DNA of 64,000 nt from Chloroflexota bacterium. GTDB lineage: Bacteria > Chloroflexota > Dehalococcoidia > Lucifugimonadales > JADFKI01. The DNA lies in NCBI GenBank assembly GCA_009840355.1, contig VXNZ01000034.1:1-64000 (forward strand). The letters are read 5' to 3'. A program made the position numbers and the translations under genes. Each line of letters starts with the position of its first letter. The first letter of the stretch is position 1. This document shows, piece after piece, positions 24,120-32,265 of this stretch. The notes beneath the pieces are model-generated. The model was not told the origin of the DNA, searched no databases, and saw nothing but the letters and a program-made list of their open reading frames with translations.

Positions 24120-26393
24120 CTATTCCTCGCCTTGTTCGTCTAGTGCGTTCAGCGCGTTCAGAATCTTATCGGGCGTGGCTGGCAGGTCGGTAATTCGCAC
24201 GCCAACGGCGTCGTAAATCGCGTTGATGACGGCAGGCGCGACTCCAACACTCGGCGGCTCGCCTAATGCCTTTGCTCCGTACGGTCCTATCGGATCGACC
24301 ACATCGGCAAAAATTACCTCGACCGGCGGGTACTCGCGAATTGTCGGGCTCTTATGCTCCAAGAAGCTCGCATTCAGCGTCGCGCCGGATTGCGGGTCGG
24401 TCAGCATCTCCTCAGACAGCGTGAAACCCAGCATCTGCGATACGCCGCCCTCGACCTGATTCGTGGCGAGACGCGGGTTGAGGATGCGTCCGGAATCATG
24501 CGCCGCCACATAACGCAGTACGCGCACATTGCCCGTTTCCGTGTCCACTTCAACTTCCGCGAAGTGCGCGCCGAATGTGTTCACGATGTAGTCCGTGCTA
24601 CCCGGCATCACCGATGCCGCCGCTTCGAGCGTCTCTCCATCCGTCCGCGATGCAATGTCTGCAAGTGTAAGTCTCTTATCGCCGCTTGCACTGACTATCT
24701 GTCCATCCACAATATCGAGACTGCCGGTATCTCCGTTTAGGTGCGCAGCCGCGATTTCAAGCACCTGTACCTTCAACTCTTCGGCTGCCTGTTTTACCGC
24801 TGTGCCGGTGGAGAATGTCGCGGTTGAGCCTGCTGTGATGGGCGCTTCAGGCGTGTCCGCGGTGTCGCCGAAGGTGACGTGCACGCTGTCGTATGGTACG
24901 CCGATCGCCTCCGCGACAATCTGTGCGATGACCGTCGTGCTGCCCTCGCCCACGTCCATGAGACCGGCGATGACCTGCACACTGCCATCGTCGTTCAGGC
25001 TGACTTTCGCCGCCGACCTGCCGCCCGGTCCGCCTCGATATATGAGCATGCTCATGCCCCTGCCCGTCTTCAGATGATCCTCGGACGTCGAAGTCGCAGC
25101 GTCCCTGTTCTGCCAGCCGAATGCCTCCGCGCCGCGTTCTAAGCATTCCCGCAAGCCATTCGAGGAGAACGGTATGCCGCCTTCGACGGGCTGCGTGTCG
25201 ATTATCTCGTTCGCGGGCGTTATTCGCTCGCCCGCCTGTCCTTCGATGCCCACATGATTTCGCAGCCGAAAGTCCAACTGGTCGATGCCGAGTTCGTCCG
25301 CGATGTGGTTCATCGTAACTTCGAGCGCGAAGTGCCCTTGCGGAGCGCCAAGCGCGCGATAAGACGCCGCCGACGGCTGGTTCGTATAGACAAGGTAGCC
25401 GTCGTAACGCACATTCGCACAGCGATACAGGTAGAGCGCCGCCTGACCAGCGCGCCGCACAACGCCGGGTCCCGATGCCAAATACGCGCCCGTGTCCATC
25501 AGTGTAGTGGCGTGAATCGCGGTTACTGTGCCGTCGCTTTGCACGCCGACTTTCACCGTCGTTTCTGTGGAATGGCGCTTTCTGCCCGCGACGAACTCTT
25601 CCTCACGGGTCGCTTCAACTTTCACGGGCTTGCCCGCCCTGCGCGCCAGTTCGGCGGCAATGACGGACAGACGCGATTCGTCCTTGCCACCGTATCCCGC
25701 ACCGAGAGTCGCGCCTATCACACGCACCTGCTCGCGTCGCACGCCTAGCGCGGATGCGAGGCTCATCCTGTCCGCGTGCACCCCGCGCGATGTCTTCCAC
25801 ACGGTCAGGTTGTCGTCTTCCCATATCGCTACGGCAGCTCGTGGTTCAAGCGGAGCGGGCGAGTGCGCGGGCGTGCTGAAACTCATGCTGAACACGCGAT
25901 CAGCTTGCTCAAAGCCTTCGTTAACATCGCCGCGTGTGAGCGTTAAAGGCTCGCCGCCCAGCAGATTGCCATCGGCGTGAACGCGGGCATCGTCAGATTC
26001 CAACGCTTCTCGTGCAGCCGTAACGAATGGCAGCGGTTCGTAATGCACATCAATTAGGCTTGCGGCGTATTCCGCCAAGTCTTCGTCGTCGGCAGCGACG
26101 GCGGCAACTTCATCGCCAACATAGCGAACTTCGCTGTCGAGAATCGCCACATCGGGCGCAAGCCTGCCGGGTGGCACATCGAAGGGCGTAATTATGGCGC
26201 GCACGCCGGGCAGTTGCTCAGCCTGCGCGGTGTCAACGGATACGATGCGCGCGTGCGGATACGGACTGCGGACAATCTTGCCGTACAGCATGCCTGGCAG
26301 CTGTACATCACTTGTATATTGTGCCTGACCCGTCAGCTTCTGCGGCAGGTCGCGGCGCGCAACCGAATTGCCTATTACCGAGTTCGCCTTCAT
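24120..26393 (-). CDS. Molybdenum hydroxylase large (molybdopterin-binding) subunit, xanthine dehydrogenase family
   Basis: The catalytic subunit, about 757 residues, carries the molybdopterin cytosine dinucleotide site and hydroxylates aldehydes or N-heteroaromatics with water as oxygen source. Family features include GQAQYTSDVQLPGMLYGKIVRSPYPHARI at the N terminus, GATLGAGYGGKDESR (Q/G-rich pterin loop), YRALGAPQGHFALEVTMNHIADELGIDQLDFRLRN, and KALGEPPSVGVAPAVINAI with the catalytic Glu. The frame is open to 26453, but ATG 26393 overlaps the TGA of the Fe-S subunit gene as ATGA and begins the typical N terminus (MKANSVIGNSVARRD). Order Fe-S, Mo, FAD as in many such operons. Confidence 0.88.
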   Translation of the reverse strand: MKANSVIGNSVARRDLPQKLTGQAQYTSDVQLPGMLYGKIVRSPYPHARIVSVDTAQAEQLPGVRAIITPFDVPPGRLAPDVAILDSEVRYVGDEVAAVAADDEDLAEYAASLIDVHYEPLPFVTAAREALESDDARVHADGNLLGGEPLTLTRGDVNEGFEQADRVFSMSFSTPAHSPAPLEPRAAVAIWEDDNLTVWKTSRGVHADRMSLASALGVRREQVRVIGATLGAGYGGKDESRLSVIAAELARRAGKPVKVEATREEEFVAGRKRHSTETTVKVGVQSDGTVTAIHATTLMDTGAYLASGPGVVRRAGQAALYLYRCANVRYDGYLVYTNQPSAASYRALGAPQGHFALEVTMNHIADELGIDQLDFRLRNHVGIEGQAGERITPANEIIDTQPVEGGIPFSSNGLRECLERGAEAFGWQNRDAATSTSEDHLKTGRGMSMLIYRGGPGGRSAAKVSLNDDGSVQVIAGLMDVGEGSTTVIAQIVAEAIGVPYDSVHVTFGDTADTPEAPITAGSTATFSTGTAVKQAAEELKVQVLEIAAAHLNGDTGSLDIVDGQIVSASGDKRLTLADIASRTDGETLEAAASVMPGSTDYIVNTFGAHFAEVEVDTETGNVRVLRYVAAHDSGRILNPRLATNQVEGGVSQMLGFTLSEEMLTDPQSGATLNASFLEHKSPTIREYPPVEVIFADVVDPIGPYGAKALGEPPSVGVAPAVINAIYDAVGVRITDLPATPDKILNALNALDEQGEE

Positions 26394-26866
26394 TGCTGCG
26401 CCGCCGCCTGCTTGACGGACTCGATGATGCGCCCGTAGGCGTTGCACCTGCACAAATTGCCGGACAGCGCCTGCCGGATTTCGTCGTCGGTCGGGTTGGG
26501 TGTATGGTCGAGCAATGCCTTCGCGCTAATCAGGAAGCCCGGCGTGCAGTATCCGCACTGCCCGCCGTCGTTATCAAGGAAAGCTTGTTGTATCGGGTGC
26601 AGATTGTCGCTGTCGCCGAGTGCCTCTATGGTGGTGATGCTCTTGCCGGCGGCTTGCAGCGCGAGCATCTGGCAGGCGTACACGGCACTGCCGTCTAGCA
26701 GCACGGTGCAGGCGCCGCATTCGCCTCTGTCGCAGCCGCGTTTTGCGCCGATCAGCGCCAGCGACTCGCGCAGCACGCGGAGCAGCGTCCAGTGATGGCG
26801 CACCTCTACGGCGCGAACATCGCCGTTCACTTCCAAGTCGATTTGCGCCGTGAAATCCTGCACCAA
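26390..26866 (-). CDS. Molybdenum hydroxylase [2Fe-2S] subunit
   Basis: A 158-residue subunit with two [2Fe-2S] domains. The plant-ferredoxin-type cysteines are GAKRGCDRGECGACTVLLDG with a later Cys in VYACQM. The C-terminal helical cluster domain has GGQCGYCTPGF and GNLCRCNAYG. It relays electrons from the molybdenum centre to the FAD subunit. No twin-arginine leader is present, so the complex is probably cytoplasmic. The start is TTG 26866 or the adjacent GTG 26863; ribosome-site evidence is weak for both. It lies 51 bases after the SDR gene and overlaps the Mo-subunit start. Confidence 0.88.
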   Translation of the reverse strand: MVQDFTAQIDLEVNGDVRAVEVRHHWTLLRVLRESLALIGAKRGCDRGECGACTVLLDGSAVYACQMLALQAAGKSITTIEALGDSDNLHPIQQAFLDNDGGQCGYCTPGFLISAKALLDHTPNPTDDEIRQALSGNLCRCNAYGRIIESVKQAAAQQ

Positions 26867-26917
26867 GTTCGCCTAAATCGCTTGAATCGCCTCGTTCGCA
26901 ATGTCCGACATTTGTCG

Positions 26918-27667
26918 CTACTGCGCAGTTATGCCGCCGTCTATCACCAGCTCCGAGCCGGTCATGAACGACGCCTCGTCCGATGCAAGGAAAAGCGCGC
27001 CATAGGCAACATCGTCCACCGTGCCGACCCTGCCGAGCGGCACGCGTCCCACGGACGCCGCAAGTCCTTCAGGCGTGCCGATGTTGTCCGCGATCATCTC
27101 AGTATCTATGGGGCCCGGGTGGATCGAATTGGCGCGAATGCCGTCCGGCGCGAGCTGAATCGCAGTGTTCTTGGTGAACAGCCGAACGCCGCCCTTCGAT
27201 GCCGTATATGCGCCGCCGCGCGGGCTGCCAACGAGGCCGGCAGTGGACGATATGTTGATTATGGAGCCGCCACCCGATTCGCGCATCGCCGCAATTGAGT
27301 GCTTCGTGCCGAGAAACACGCCCTTAAGGTTAATGTCGATGATGCTGTCCCACTCCTCTTCAGAGGCGTGTTCGATTGGCACGCGGCTGTAAATCGCGGC
27401 ATTGTTCACGAGAATATCCAGTTTGCCGAATGTCTCGACAGTCTTCGCTACGGCGGACTGCCATTCGTCGGCGCTGGTTACATCGAGAGGCACGAACAGC
27501 GCCCTGCCGCCCGCTTCGTTGATTTCGGCTTCGACCTGCTTGCCCTCGTCGTGCAGGATGTCCGCGATGACGACCGCGGCGCCTTCCTGCGCGAAAAGCT
27601 TCGCCTCGGTCGCGCCCTGTCCACGCGCCCCACCGCTTATCAGAGCCACCTTGCCTTCAAGTCTCAT
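26918..27667 (-). CDS. Short-chain dehydrogenase/reductase (classical SDR)
   Basis: A 249-residue classical SDR with SGGARGQG (cofactor loop, T-G-x3-G-x-G variant, residues 11-18), LDVT, NNAAIYS, the catalytic Ser in INISSTAGLV, the Y-x3-K pair in YTASKGG near residue 152, and HPGPIDTEM. VIADILHDEG with Asp after strand 2 favours NAD over NADP. It oxidises an alcohol or reduces a ketone; the substrate is unknown. It is the first gene of the minus-strand string that continues with the molybdenum hydroxylase, so it may make the aldehyde or ketone that feeds it. Confidence 0.88.
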   Translation of the reverse strand: MRLEGKVALISGGARGQGATEAKLFAQEGAAVVIADILHDEGKQVEAEINEAGGRALFVPLDVTSADEWQSAVAKTVETFGKLDILVNNAAIYSRVPIEHASEEEWDSIIDINLKGVFLGTKHSIAAMRESGGGSIINISSTAGLVGSPRGGAYTASKGGVRLFTKNTAIQLAPDGIRANSIHPGPIDTEMIADNIGTPEGLAASVGRVPLGRVGTVDDVAYGALFLASDEASFMTGSELVIDGGITAQ

Positions 27668-27765
27668 AACTCAACCTCTCTTGGAATCAGCGCTAAGGCG
27701 GCGCGTTCTAGCCGTGCTAGGACGAGTGCCAGCCATAGACTTGGATGCGTAATTGCTTGAGCAAG

Positions 27766-27794
27766 ATTCTACCACTAATGGCAATTCAAGACAA
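27766..27794 (-). promoter_or_regulatory. Candidate extended -10 promoter for the SDR/molybdenum hydroxylase genes
   Basis: Read on the minus strand, TTGTCT and TAGAAT are separated by 17 bases, and TGG directly before TAGAAT gives an extended -10. It lies about 100 bases before the SDR start at 27667. Confidence 0.55.
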
Positions 27795-27969
27795 AGCGAT
27801 GGGCCGTTCGATACGTCCTTCCCCAATAGTCCTAGTAGTACATGGAGTTGCGAGCCGCTGCGACTTGATTGCCGCCACGCAAAGTATCCCTTCCCTTCCC
27901 TTCTGACGGAAAAGGGGCAGAAAAAAGATGAGGACCCTCAAACTCCGCCGTAGTAAGCGCACAGTCTGC

Positions 27970-27987
27970 AATTTCGGCAATTTCGGC
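27970..27987 (+). repeat. Two direct copies of AATTTCGGC
   Basis: The nonamer AATTTCGGC occurs twice back to back at 27970-27978 and 27979-27987, about 20 bases before the -35 box of the KOW/FtsZ promoter. A nine-base phase is close to one helical turn, so it may be an activator site. Unproven. Confidence 0.4.
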
Positions 27988-28005
27988 AGAACACGAACAA
28001 AGGTA

Positions 28006-28035
28006 TTGACAAGAACGCTCGTACTGTTCTAAAAT
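28006..28035 (+). promoter_or_regulatory. Strong promoter TTGACA-N18-TAAAAT upstream of the KOW-like and ftsZ genes
   Basis: A perfect -35 hexamer lies at 28006-28011 and TAAAAT at 28030-28035, giving transcription from about 28042. An inverted pair, AGAAC (28012-28016) and GTTCT (28026-28030), sits between and against the hexamers, where a bound repressor would block polymerase. Confidence 0.7.
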
Positions 28036-28049
28036 GTTCGCCAAGAAGT

Positions 28050-28068
28050 ATGTTCTATTACAGAACAT
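28050..28068. promoter_or_regulatory. Perfect palindrome ATGTTCT-N5-AGAACAT, putative operator or leader hairpin
   Basis: Seven-base perfect arms at 28050-28056 and 28062-28068 lie directly before the GGAGG ribosome site (28069-28073). Seven GAAC/GTTC half-sites crowd 27989-28066 (GAAC at 27989, 27995, 28013, 28063; GTTC at 28026, 28036, 28052). The spacing differs from the GAAC-N4-GTTC box of Gram-positive LexA, so the regulator is unknown. As RNA, the palindrome would form a hairpin touching the ribosome site. Confidence 0.6.
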
Positions 28069-28079
28069 GGAGGATGACC

Positions 28080-28355
28080 ATGACGAACAACACCCACACC
28101 GCCACCATTCATCAGTTCCGACTTCCCGGCTTTCAGCCGGACATTGCTCACAAGCCCACTCCGAAATCTGCCACTTGCTGCAGCGTACACGTTGGGCAGC
28201 AGGTGGTATATATGGGCAGCATCCACGGCGGTCCGAGACACGGCAGCAGCGGCATCGTAACCGAGGCGCTGCGGCGCAAGGCAGTAGTGGACATGGGCAA
28301 GTCAGGGGTGTGGAACATCCCTTATCACTTCCTGACAGTCCCGCAAGCCGCCTAA
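28080..28355 (+). CDS. Small KOW/SH3-like protein of unknown function
   Basis: A 91-residue protein. The last 50 residues (VGQQVVYMGSIHGGPRHGSSGIVTEALRRKAVVDMG) have the alternating pattern and G-x-V-x7-V spacing of KOW or SH3-like barrels that bind RNA or protein. Two adjacent Cys precede it (SATCCSVH). The frame is open from ATG 28050, but that codon lies inside the operator palindrome; ATG 28080 has GGAGG six bases upstream and is preferred. It has a strong, probably repressed promoter and is followed on the same strand, after 139 bases without an evident promoter, by ftsZ. No family is recognised. Confidence 0.65.
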   Translation: MTNNTHTATIHQFRLPGFQPDIAHKPTPKSATCCSVHVGQQVVYMGSIHGGPRHGSSGIVTEALRRKAVVDMGKSGVWNIPYHFLTVPQAA

Positions 28356-28494
28356 GCACGGCTGACTGTATATTCGCATAGTTGCGGCACACCCACATAA
28401 TGCCGGGCAGCAGACGATAGCTTCGGGCTGCTCTACCCGCTATTTCACCAAAACGGGCACCAGCACATCCACCAGAACAGATCGAGGTAACCCT

Positions 28495-29637
28495 ATGTTC
28501 AACGACATCATTAAGGCATTGGCATTCGGCAGCGCTCCGAAGAACATGCCTGACATGCAGCAGCTCACAACAGGCATCAACGTCAAGGTTGTCGGCGTCG
28601 GCGGCGCAGGCGGCAATGCCGTCTCGCGTATGGTCAGGACAGGACTAACACAGGTTGACACTCTCGTTCTGAACACCGACATACAGGCGCTAGACACTAT
28701 GCCACACATCCTGTCCTACGCGTTAGGGCCTGAGACCGTGAATGGCATGGGATCCGGCGGTCGCCCCGAAGTGGGACGCAAGGCGGTGCGGGAAAGCCAA
28801 GCAGACATTGCCGAACTGCTCGATGGATCGGACATGGTGTTCGTAACCGCCGGCATGGGCGGTGGCACTGGTACCGGCGCGTCCGCAACCGTCGCGGACA
28901 TCGCACGTAAGAAAGGCGCGCTCACGGTTGGTGTGGTTACACTGCCGTTCTCATTCGAAGGCACGCGTCGGCGCGAAGTTGCGGAGCAAGGTATTCGCAG
29001 CCTGAGGCAGAAGGTCGATACGCTGATAATCGTGGAGAACGACCGGCTATTACCGTCGCTCAAAGGCAATGTAACGCTTGAGCGCGCATTCGAGGCGGCG
29101 GACGATGTGCTGCGGCAAGGCGTCAAGGGCATTTCGGATATCGTCACCGTATCCGGGATGATAAATGTCGATTTCGCCGATGTTCGATCTGTGATGGCAA
29201 ACGGGGGCCCTGCATTCATGGCATACGGCGAGGGCAAGGGCAAGTGGGCGGCGATAGAAGCGGCACGCTCTGCGCTGGCGAATCCGCTTTTCAACGCGCC
29301 GCTGGAAGGCGCAACCGGCATCCTGTTCAATGTAACCGGCGGCAAGGATCTGACGCTTGGGCAGGTACACGAAGTAGCGGAGATTATCCGCAAGGCAGCG
29401 AAGTCCGACGCCAATGTCATCTTCGGCGTAGTGCAAGAAAGGCAGATGAAGAGGCGCGTGGGCATCACCCTAATTGGCACGGGTGTAGGCAGCAAACCAC
29501 AGAAAGAGACGATTCCGAAGGACGAGAGTAAGAGTGCGGTAACCCTGTCGGATGCGGAGCTTAACCGGCTAATCAATGCTCCGAGCAGCAACGGGCATCT
29601 TCAAGCCGACCTGACGCAGACCGCAAGGCTTCTGTAG
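28495..29637 (+). CDS. ftsZ: FtsZ-family tubulin-like GTPase, divergent paralogue
   Basis: A 380-residue FtsZ. The glycine loop VVGVGGAGGNAVSRM (near 32-46), the signature GGGTGTG at 122-128, PFSFEGTRR and the T7 synergy loop NVDFADV (224-230) are intact, so polymerisation-coupled GTP hydrolysis is expected. FtsZ builds the cytokinetic ring at midcell. Oddities: FMAYGEGKGKWAA replaces the usual LMGIG.A.GENRA stretch, and the C terminus (HLQADLTQTARLL) lacks the conserved peptide that binds FtsA, ZipA or SepF. No other division gene is nearby. It is probably co-transcribed with the small KOW-like gene. This may be a second FtsZ with a specialised role. GAGGTAACC precedes ATG 28495. Confidence 0.85.
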   Translation: MFNDIIKALAFGSAPKNMPDMQQLTTGINVKVVGVGGAGGNAVSRMVRTGLTQVDTLVLNTDIQALDTMPHILSYALGPETVNGMGSGGRPEVGRKAVRESQADIAELLDGSDMVFVTAGMGGGTGTGASATVADIARKKGALTVGVVTLPFSFEGTRRREVAEQGIRSLRQKVDTLIIVENDRLLPSLKGNVTLERAFEAADDVLRQGVKGISDIVTVSGMINVDFADVRSVMANGGPAFMAYGEGKGKWAAIEAARSALANPLFNAPLEGATGILFNVTGGKDLTLGQVHEVAEIIRKAAKSDANVIFGVVQERQMKRRVGITLIGTGVGSKPQKETIPKDESKSAVTLSDAELNRLINAPSSNGHLQADLTQTARLL

Positions 29638-29654
29638 CCGCGAACCCGCTAACG

Positions 29655-30119
29655 TTACCCGTTAATGCTGACTGACGACCTGTAGCTTTGCATTGCCTGC
29701 GTCAGCGCGGACAATGGCAGCAGCGCGCACTTTATCCGTATAGGGTAATCGCGGACGCCGGCGAGATTAGCGAGATCGCCCTCGTGGAAGAGCGCTTCTT
29801 CGGCTTCCGTGTCTCCCTGCATCATCTTGCGGTACAGCGCGACAAGGGTATCAATTTCGTCGAAGTCCTTGCCCTGCACCGCCTCAGCCAACATCGAACC
29901 GGCGGCTATGATTATAGAGCAACCTTCAGCCTGCAAACCAATGTCGCTGACGCGCCGGTTCGCGTCTATGTTCATTTGCAGGTGGATTTCGTCGCCGCAG
30001 AAGGGATTTATCGCCTCACCCACAATGTCGGGCGCACTGAGAGGTTCGTGATTTCGCGGATTGCGCCGGTGGTCGAGTATCGCGTCCCGGTATAGGTCGT
30101 CAATCCTACCCAGCGCCAT
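29655..30119 (-). CDS. sufU: SufU-like iron-sulfur cluster assembly protein, downstream copy
   Basis: A 154-residue SufU/IscU-family protein. The three conserved cysteines are in NPFCGDE, EGCSIIIAAGS and RIKCALLP. In Gram-positive-type systems SufU binds zinc and carries sulfur from SufS to the SufBCD scaffold. The helix after the second Cys is IIIAAGSML, whereas the other copy in this operon (32266-32712) has the usual ISKASASMM, so the two are not recent duplicates. It overlaps the end of sufS by 14 bases and is the last gene of the suf string, convergent with ftsZ. Confidence 0.87.
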   Translation of the reverse strand: MALGRIDDLYRDAILDHRRNPRNHEPLSAPDIVGEAINPFCGDEIHLQMNIDANRRVSDIGLQAEGCSIIIAAGSMLAEAVQGKDFDEIDTLVALYRKMMQGDTEAEEALFHEGDLANLAGVRDYPIRIKCALLPLSALTQAMQSYRSSVSING

Positions 30120-31347
30120 TGCCGAAATACCTCAACGCCTCGCGCAGCGCATCTACAAGCTCGTCCACTTCCTCTTCCGTGTTGTACAAGTACATGCTCG
30201 CCCTAGCCGTAGCGGGCACGCCCAGGCTGCGCACCATCGGCATAGAGCAGTGATGCCCTGTGCGTATGGCGATGCCGCGCCTGTCCAGCAGTGTGCCTAG
30301 GTCGTGTGGGTGCACATCCGGATGATGGAACGATACGATAGCGCCGCGCTTACTGGGGTCTTTGGGCCCGTACACGTCCAACTCTTCTTCAAACTGCTTG
30401 AACGAATCGAGAGCGTACTTCGTCAGCTGTATCTCGTGCTCGCGGACATTTTCCATGCCCAGATTTTGCAGATAGTCCACAGCCGCGCCCAGACCGACTA
30501 CGCCTGAGATGTTCGGCGTGCCTGCCTCAAAGCGCATCGGCAATTCGTTCCAAGACGCATCTTCATAGGACACCGCCAGCACCATGTCGCCGCCGGTCAG
30601 GAACGGACTCATGCGCTCTAGCACTTCGCGCTTCACATACAATCCTCCTATGCCGGTTGGCCCCAGCATTTTGTGTCCGGAGAACGCGAGAAAATCGCAG
30701 TCTATGTCCTGAACATCTACGGGCATGTGCGGAACGCTTTGCGCGCCGTCCACCAGCACGGCAGCGCCAACCGCGCGAGCCTTCTTGGCGAGTTCCTTGA
30801 CCGGAACGATGGTACCGACAGCGTTGGATTCGTGCACCATCGCCAAAAGTCTGGTGCGCGGGCTGAGGATGTCGTCAACCGCGTCCATGTCGAGCGTGTG
30901 CTCTTCGGTGATGGGCAGGATGCGCAGGTTCGCGTCCTTCTTGCGTGCGAGTTGCTGCCACGGCACGAGGTTGCTGTGATGTTCGAGCGCGGTTACCACG
31001 ATGTCGTCGCTGGCCCTTATGTTGTCCTCGCCCCAGCTATTTGCCACGAGATTGATGGACTCGGTGGTGTTGCGCGTCCATATCACGGTCTCGGGGCTAT
31101 CGGCGTTTATGAGCGCTGCGACCTTCGCACGCGCCTCGTCATAGCGCTCCGTGGATTCCATGCTGAGCGCATGAACGCCACGATGCACATTCGCGTTGTA
31201 GCCCTCGTAGTAGTCAACAAGCGCCTGGATGACCTGGCGCGGCTTTTGGGAGGTCGCTGCCGAGTCAAGCCATATCAGCGGCCTGCCGTCATAGACCTTC
31301 TTAGAGAGAACGGGAAAGTCCTCTCGGATCTTCCTCACATCTAGCAT
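30106..31347 (-). CDS. sufS: SufS-type cysteine desulfurase
   Basis: A 413-residue group II PLP-dependent cysteine desulfurase. It shows WLDSAATSQKP near residue 26, TRNTTESINLVA, the cofactor-stacking His in LEHHSNLVPWQ, DGAQSVPHMPVDVQ with the PLP Asp, FSGHKMLGPTG with the Schiff-base Lys, and the active-site Cys in RTGHHCSMP. It releases sulfur from L-cysteine as a persulfide and hands it to SufU. Length is normal. It lies 50 bases after the Rieske gene and overlaps the second sufU, consistent with a SufS-SufU pair made together. Confidence 0.92.
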   Translation of the reverse strand: MLDVRKIREDFPVLSKKVYDGRPLIWLDSAATSQKPRQVIQALVDYYEGYNANVHRGVHALSMESTERYDEARAKVAALINADSPETVIWTRNTTESINLVANSWGEDNIRASDDIVVTALEHHSNLVPWQQLARKKDANLRILPITEEHTLDMDAVDDILSPRTRLLAMVHESNAVGTIVPVKELAKKARAVGAAVLVDGAQSVPHMPVDVQDIDCDFLAFSGHKMLGPTGIGGLYVKREVLERMSPFLTGGDMVLAVSYEDASWNELPMRFEAGTPNISGVVGLGAAVDYLQNLGMENVREHEIQLTKYALDSFKQFEEELDVYGPKDPSKRGAIVSFHHPDVHPHDLGTLLDRRGIAIRTGHHCSMPMVRSLGVPATARASMYLYNTEEEVDELVDALREALRYFGNGAG

Positions 31348-31397
31348 AATGTTACCTGCCGCGCCATTTGCGCCGATTACTGGGTTAGACCACGGAG

Positions 31398-31703
31398 TTA
31401 AATGTCAACTTCGATGGCGTCGCCTTCGACCCTTACCGTAAAGGTGTCAACCGGCACCACGGCCGGCAGCTCGGTGGCAGAGCCGTCGGTCACATCAAAG
31501 CGCGCGCCGTGCCGAGGACACTCGATCTCACAGCCGTCCAGTTCGCCCTGTTCGAAGGACGCGAAGTCGTGTGTGCACACATCCTCGATGGCGTAGTAAT
31601 TGCCGCTGACATTGCACACGGCTACCGCCTTGTCGCCGACCTCGTACACCTTGAGCGACCCGGCGGGGATGTCGCCCACGCTTGCAACTTTCTGAAAAGC
31701 CAT
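31398..31703 (-). CDS. Rieske [2Fe-2S] ferredoxin
   Basis: A 101-residue Rieske ferredoxin of the BphF type. The cluster motifs are VCTHDFASF (C-x-H) and CPRHGARFD (C-x2-H). These soluble proteins carry one electron to oxygenases, but members inside suf operons are common in actinobacteria and Chloroflexota and may supply electrons or serve as cluster acceptors in assembly. No oxygenase gene is adjacent. GGGAGGG precedes ATG 31703. It sits between the Rrf2 regulator and sufS. Confidence 0.88.
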   Translation of the reverse strand: MAFQKVASVGDIPAGSLKVYEVGDKAVAVCNVSGNYYAIEDVCTHDFASFEQGELDGCEIECPRHGARFDVTDGSATELPAVVPVDTFTVRVEGDAIEVDI

Positions 31704-31768
31704 TCTAACCCTCCCTGATTGATTGGCTGATACCTGCCTGACACCTAATTGATACGCGAAGACGATTG

Positions 31769-32230
31769 TCAGACCGCCGTCTTCATCACTATGGGCTGCA
31801 TGCCCTTCTCGCTTTCCAGTCGAATGAGCGTGCTGTTCACCAGATCCTGGATAGTCGTGGAATCAAGAATGTCGTACACCGCCTCGGCTACCGAGCGCCA
31901 GACATCGCGCTGGGCGCAGCAGGTGATGTGAATGCACGCCGAACTGTCCGAAAGGCAGGCGACCGGCGACTCAGTGCCGCCAAGACTCATCATCACGCTG
32001 CTCAGGCGAATGTCCGCAGGCTGCATAGCGAGGAAATGCCCGCCGCGCGGTCCACGATGGCTGCCCGTGATGCCGCTCTTGTTCAGCGAGTAGAGCACCT
32101 GCGCCAGAAATTGTTCGGGTATTGCCGTGCGCTTGGCGATTTCACTAGCGCGGACGGGTCTATCATCGCCGTTCAGCGCCAAGTCAACCAGCGCACGCAC
32201 GCCGTAATCGACCTTGATTGGGATATACAT
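31769..32230 (-). CDS. Rrf2-family transcriptional regulator of the suf operon
   Basis: A 153-residue winged-helix protein of the Rrf2 family (IscR, NsrR, RsrR). The N-terminal YGVRALVDLAL and the helix-turn-helix (VRASEIAKRTAIPEQFLAQVLYSLNKSGI... HRGPRGGHFLA) are typical. The cluster loop has CLSDSSACIHITCC near residues 92-105, enough cysteines to bind an Fe-S cluster, so it probably senses cluster supply or oxidative stress. ATG 32230 with GGGAG upstream is chosen over TTG 32236. A likely target is the palindrome at the suf promoter (37409-37431), an inference from position only. Confidence 0.87.
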   Translation of the reverse strand: MYIPIKVDYGVRALVDLALNGDDRPVRASEIAKRTAIPEQFLAQVLYSLNKSGITGSHRGPRGGHFLAMQPADIRLSSVMMSLGGTESPVACLSDSSACIHITCCAQRDVWRSVAEAVYDILDSTTIQDLVNSTLIRLESEKGMQPIVMKTAV

Positions 32231-32265
32231 AGGCAACTCCCCTAGCCGCCCGCTCGCCGGTACGC

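Noticed and set aside
27961-28068. Possible CRISPR-like or iteron array from the repeated AATTTCGGC and GAAC/GTTC words
   Set aside because: Only two tandem nonamers and short half-sites with irregular spacing; no repeat-spacer pattern and no cas or replication genes. Treated as a promoter region.
28716-29591. Minus-strand open frame (291 codons) opposite ftsZ
   Set aside because: Low-complexity Ser/Thr/Pro-rich translation and complete overlap with conserved FtsZ motifs.
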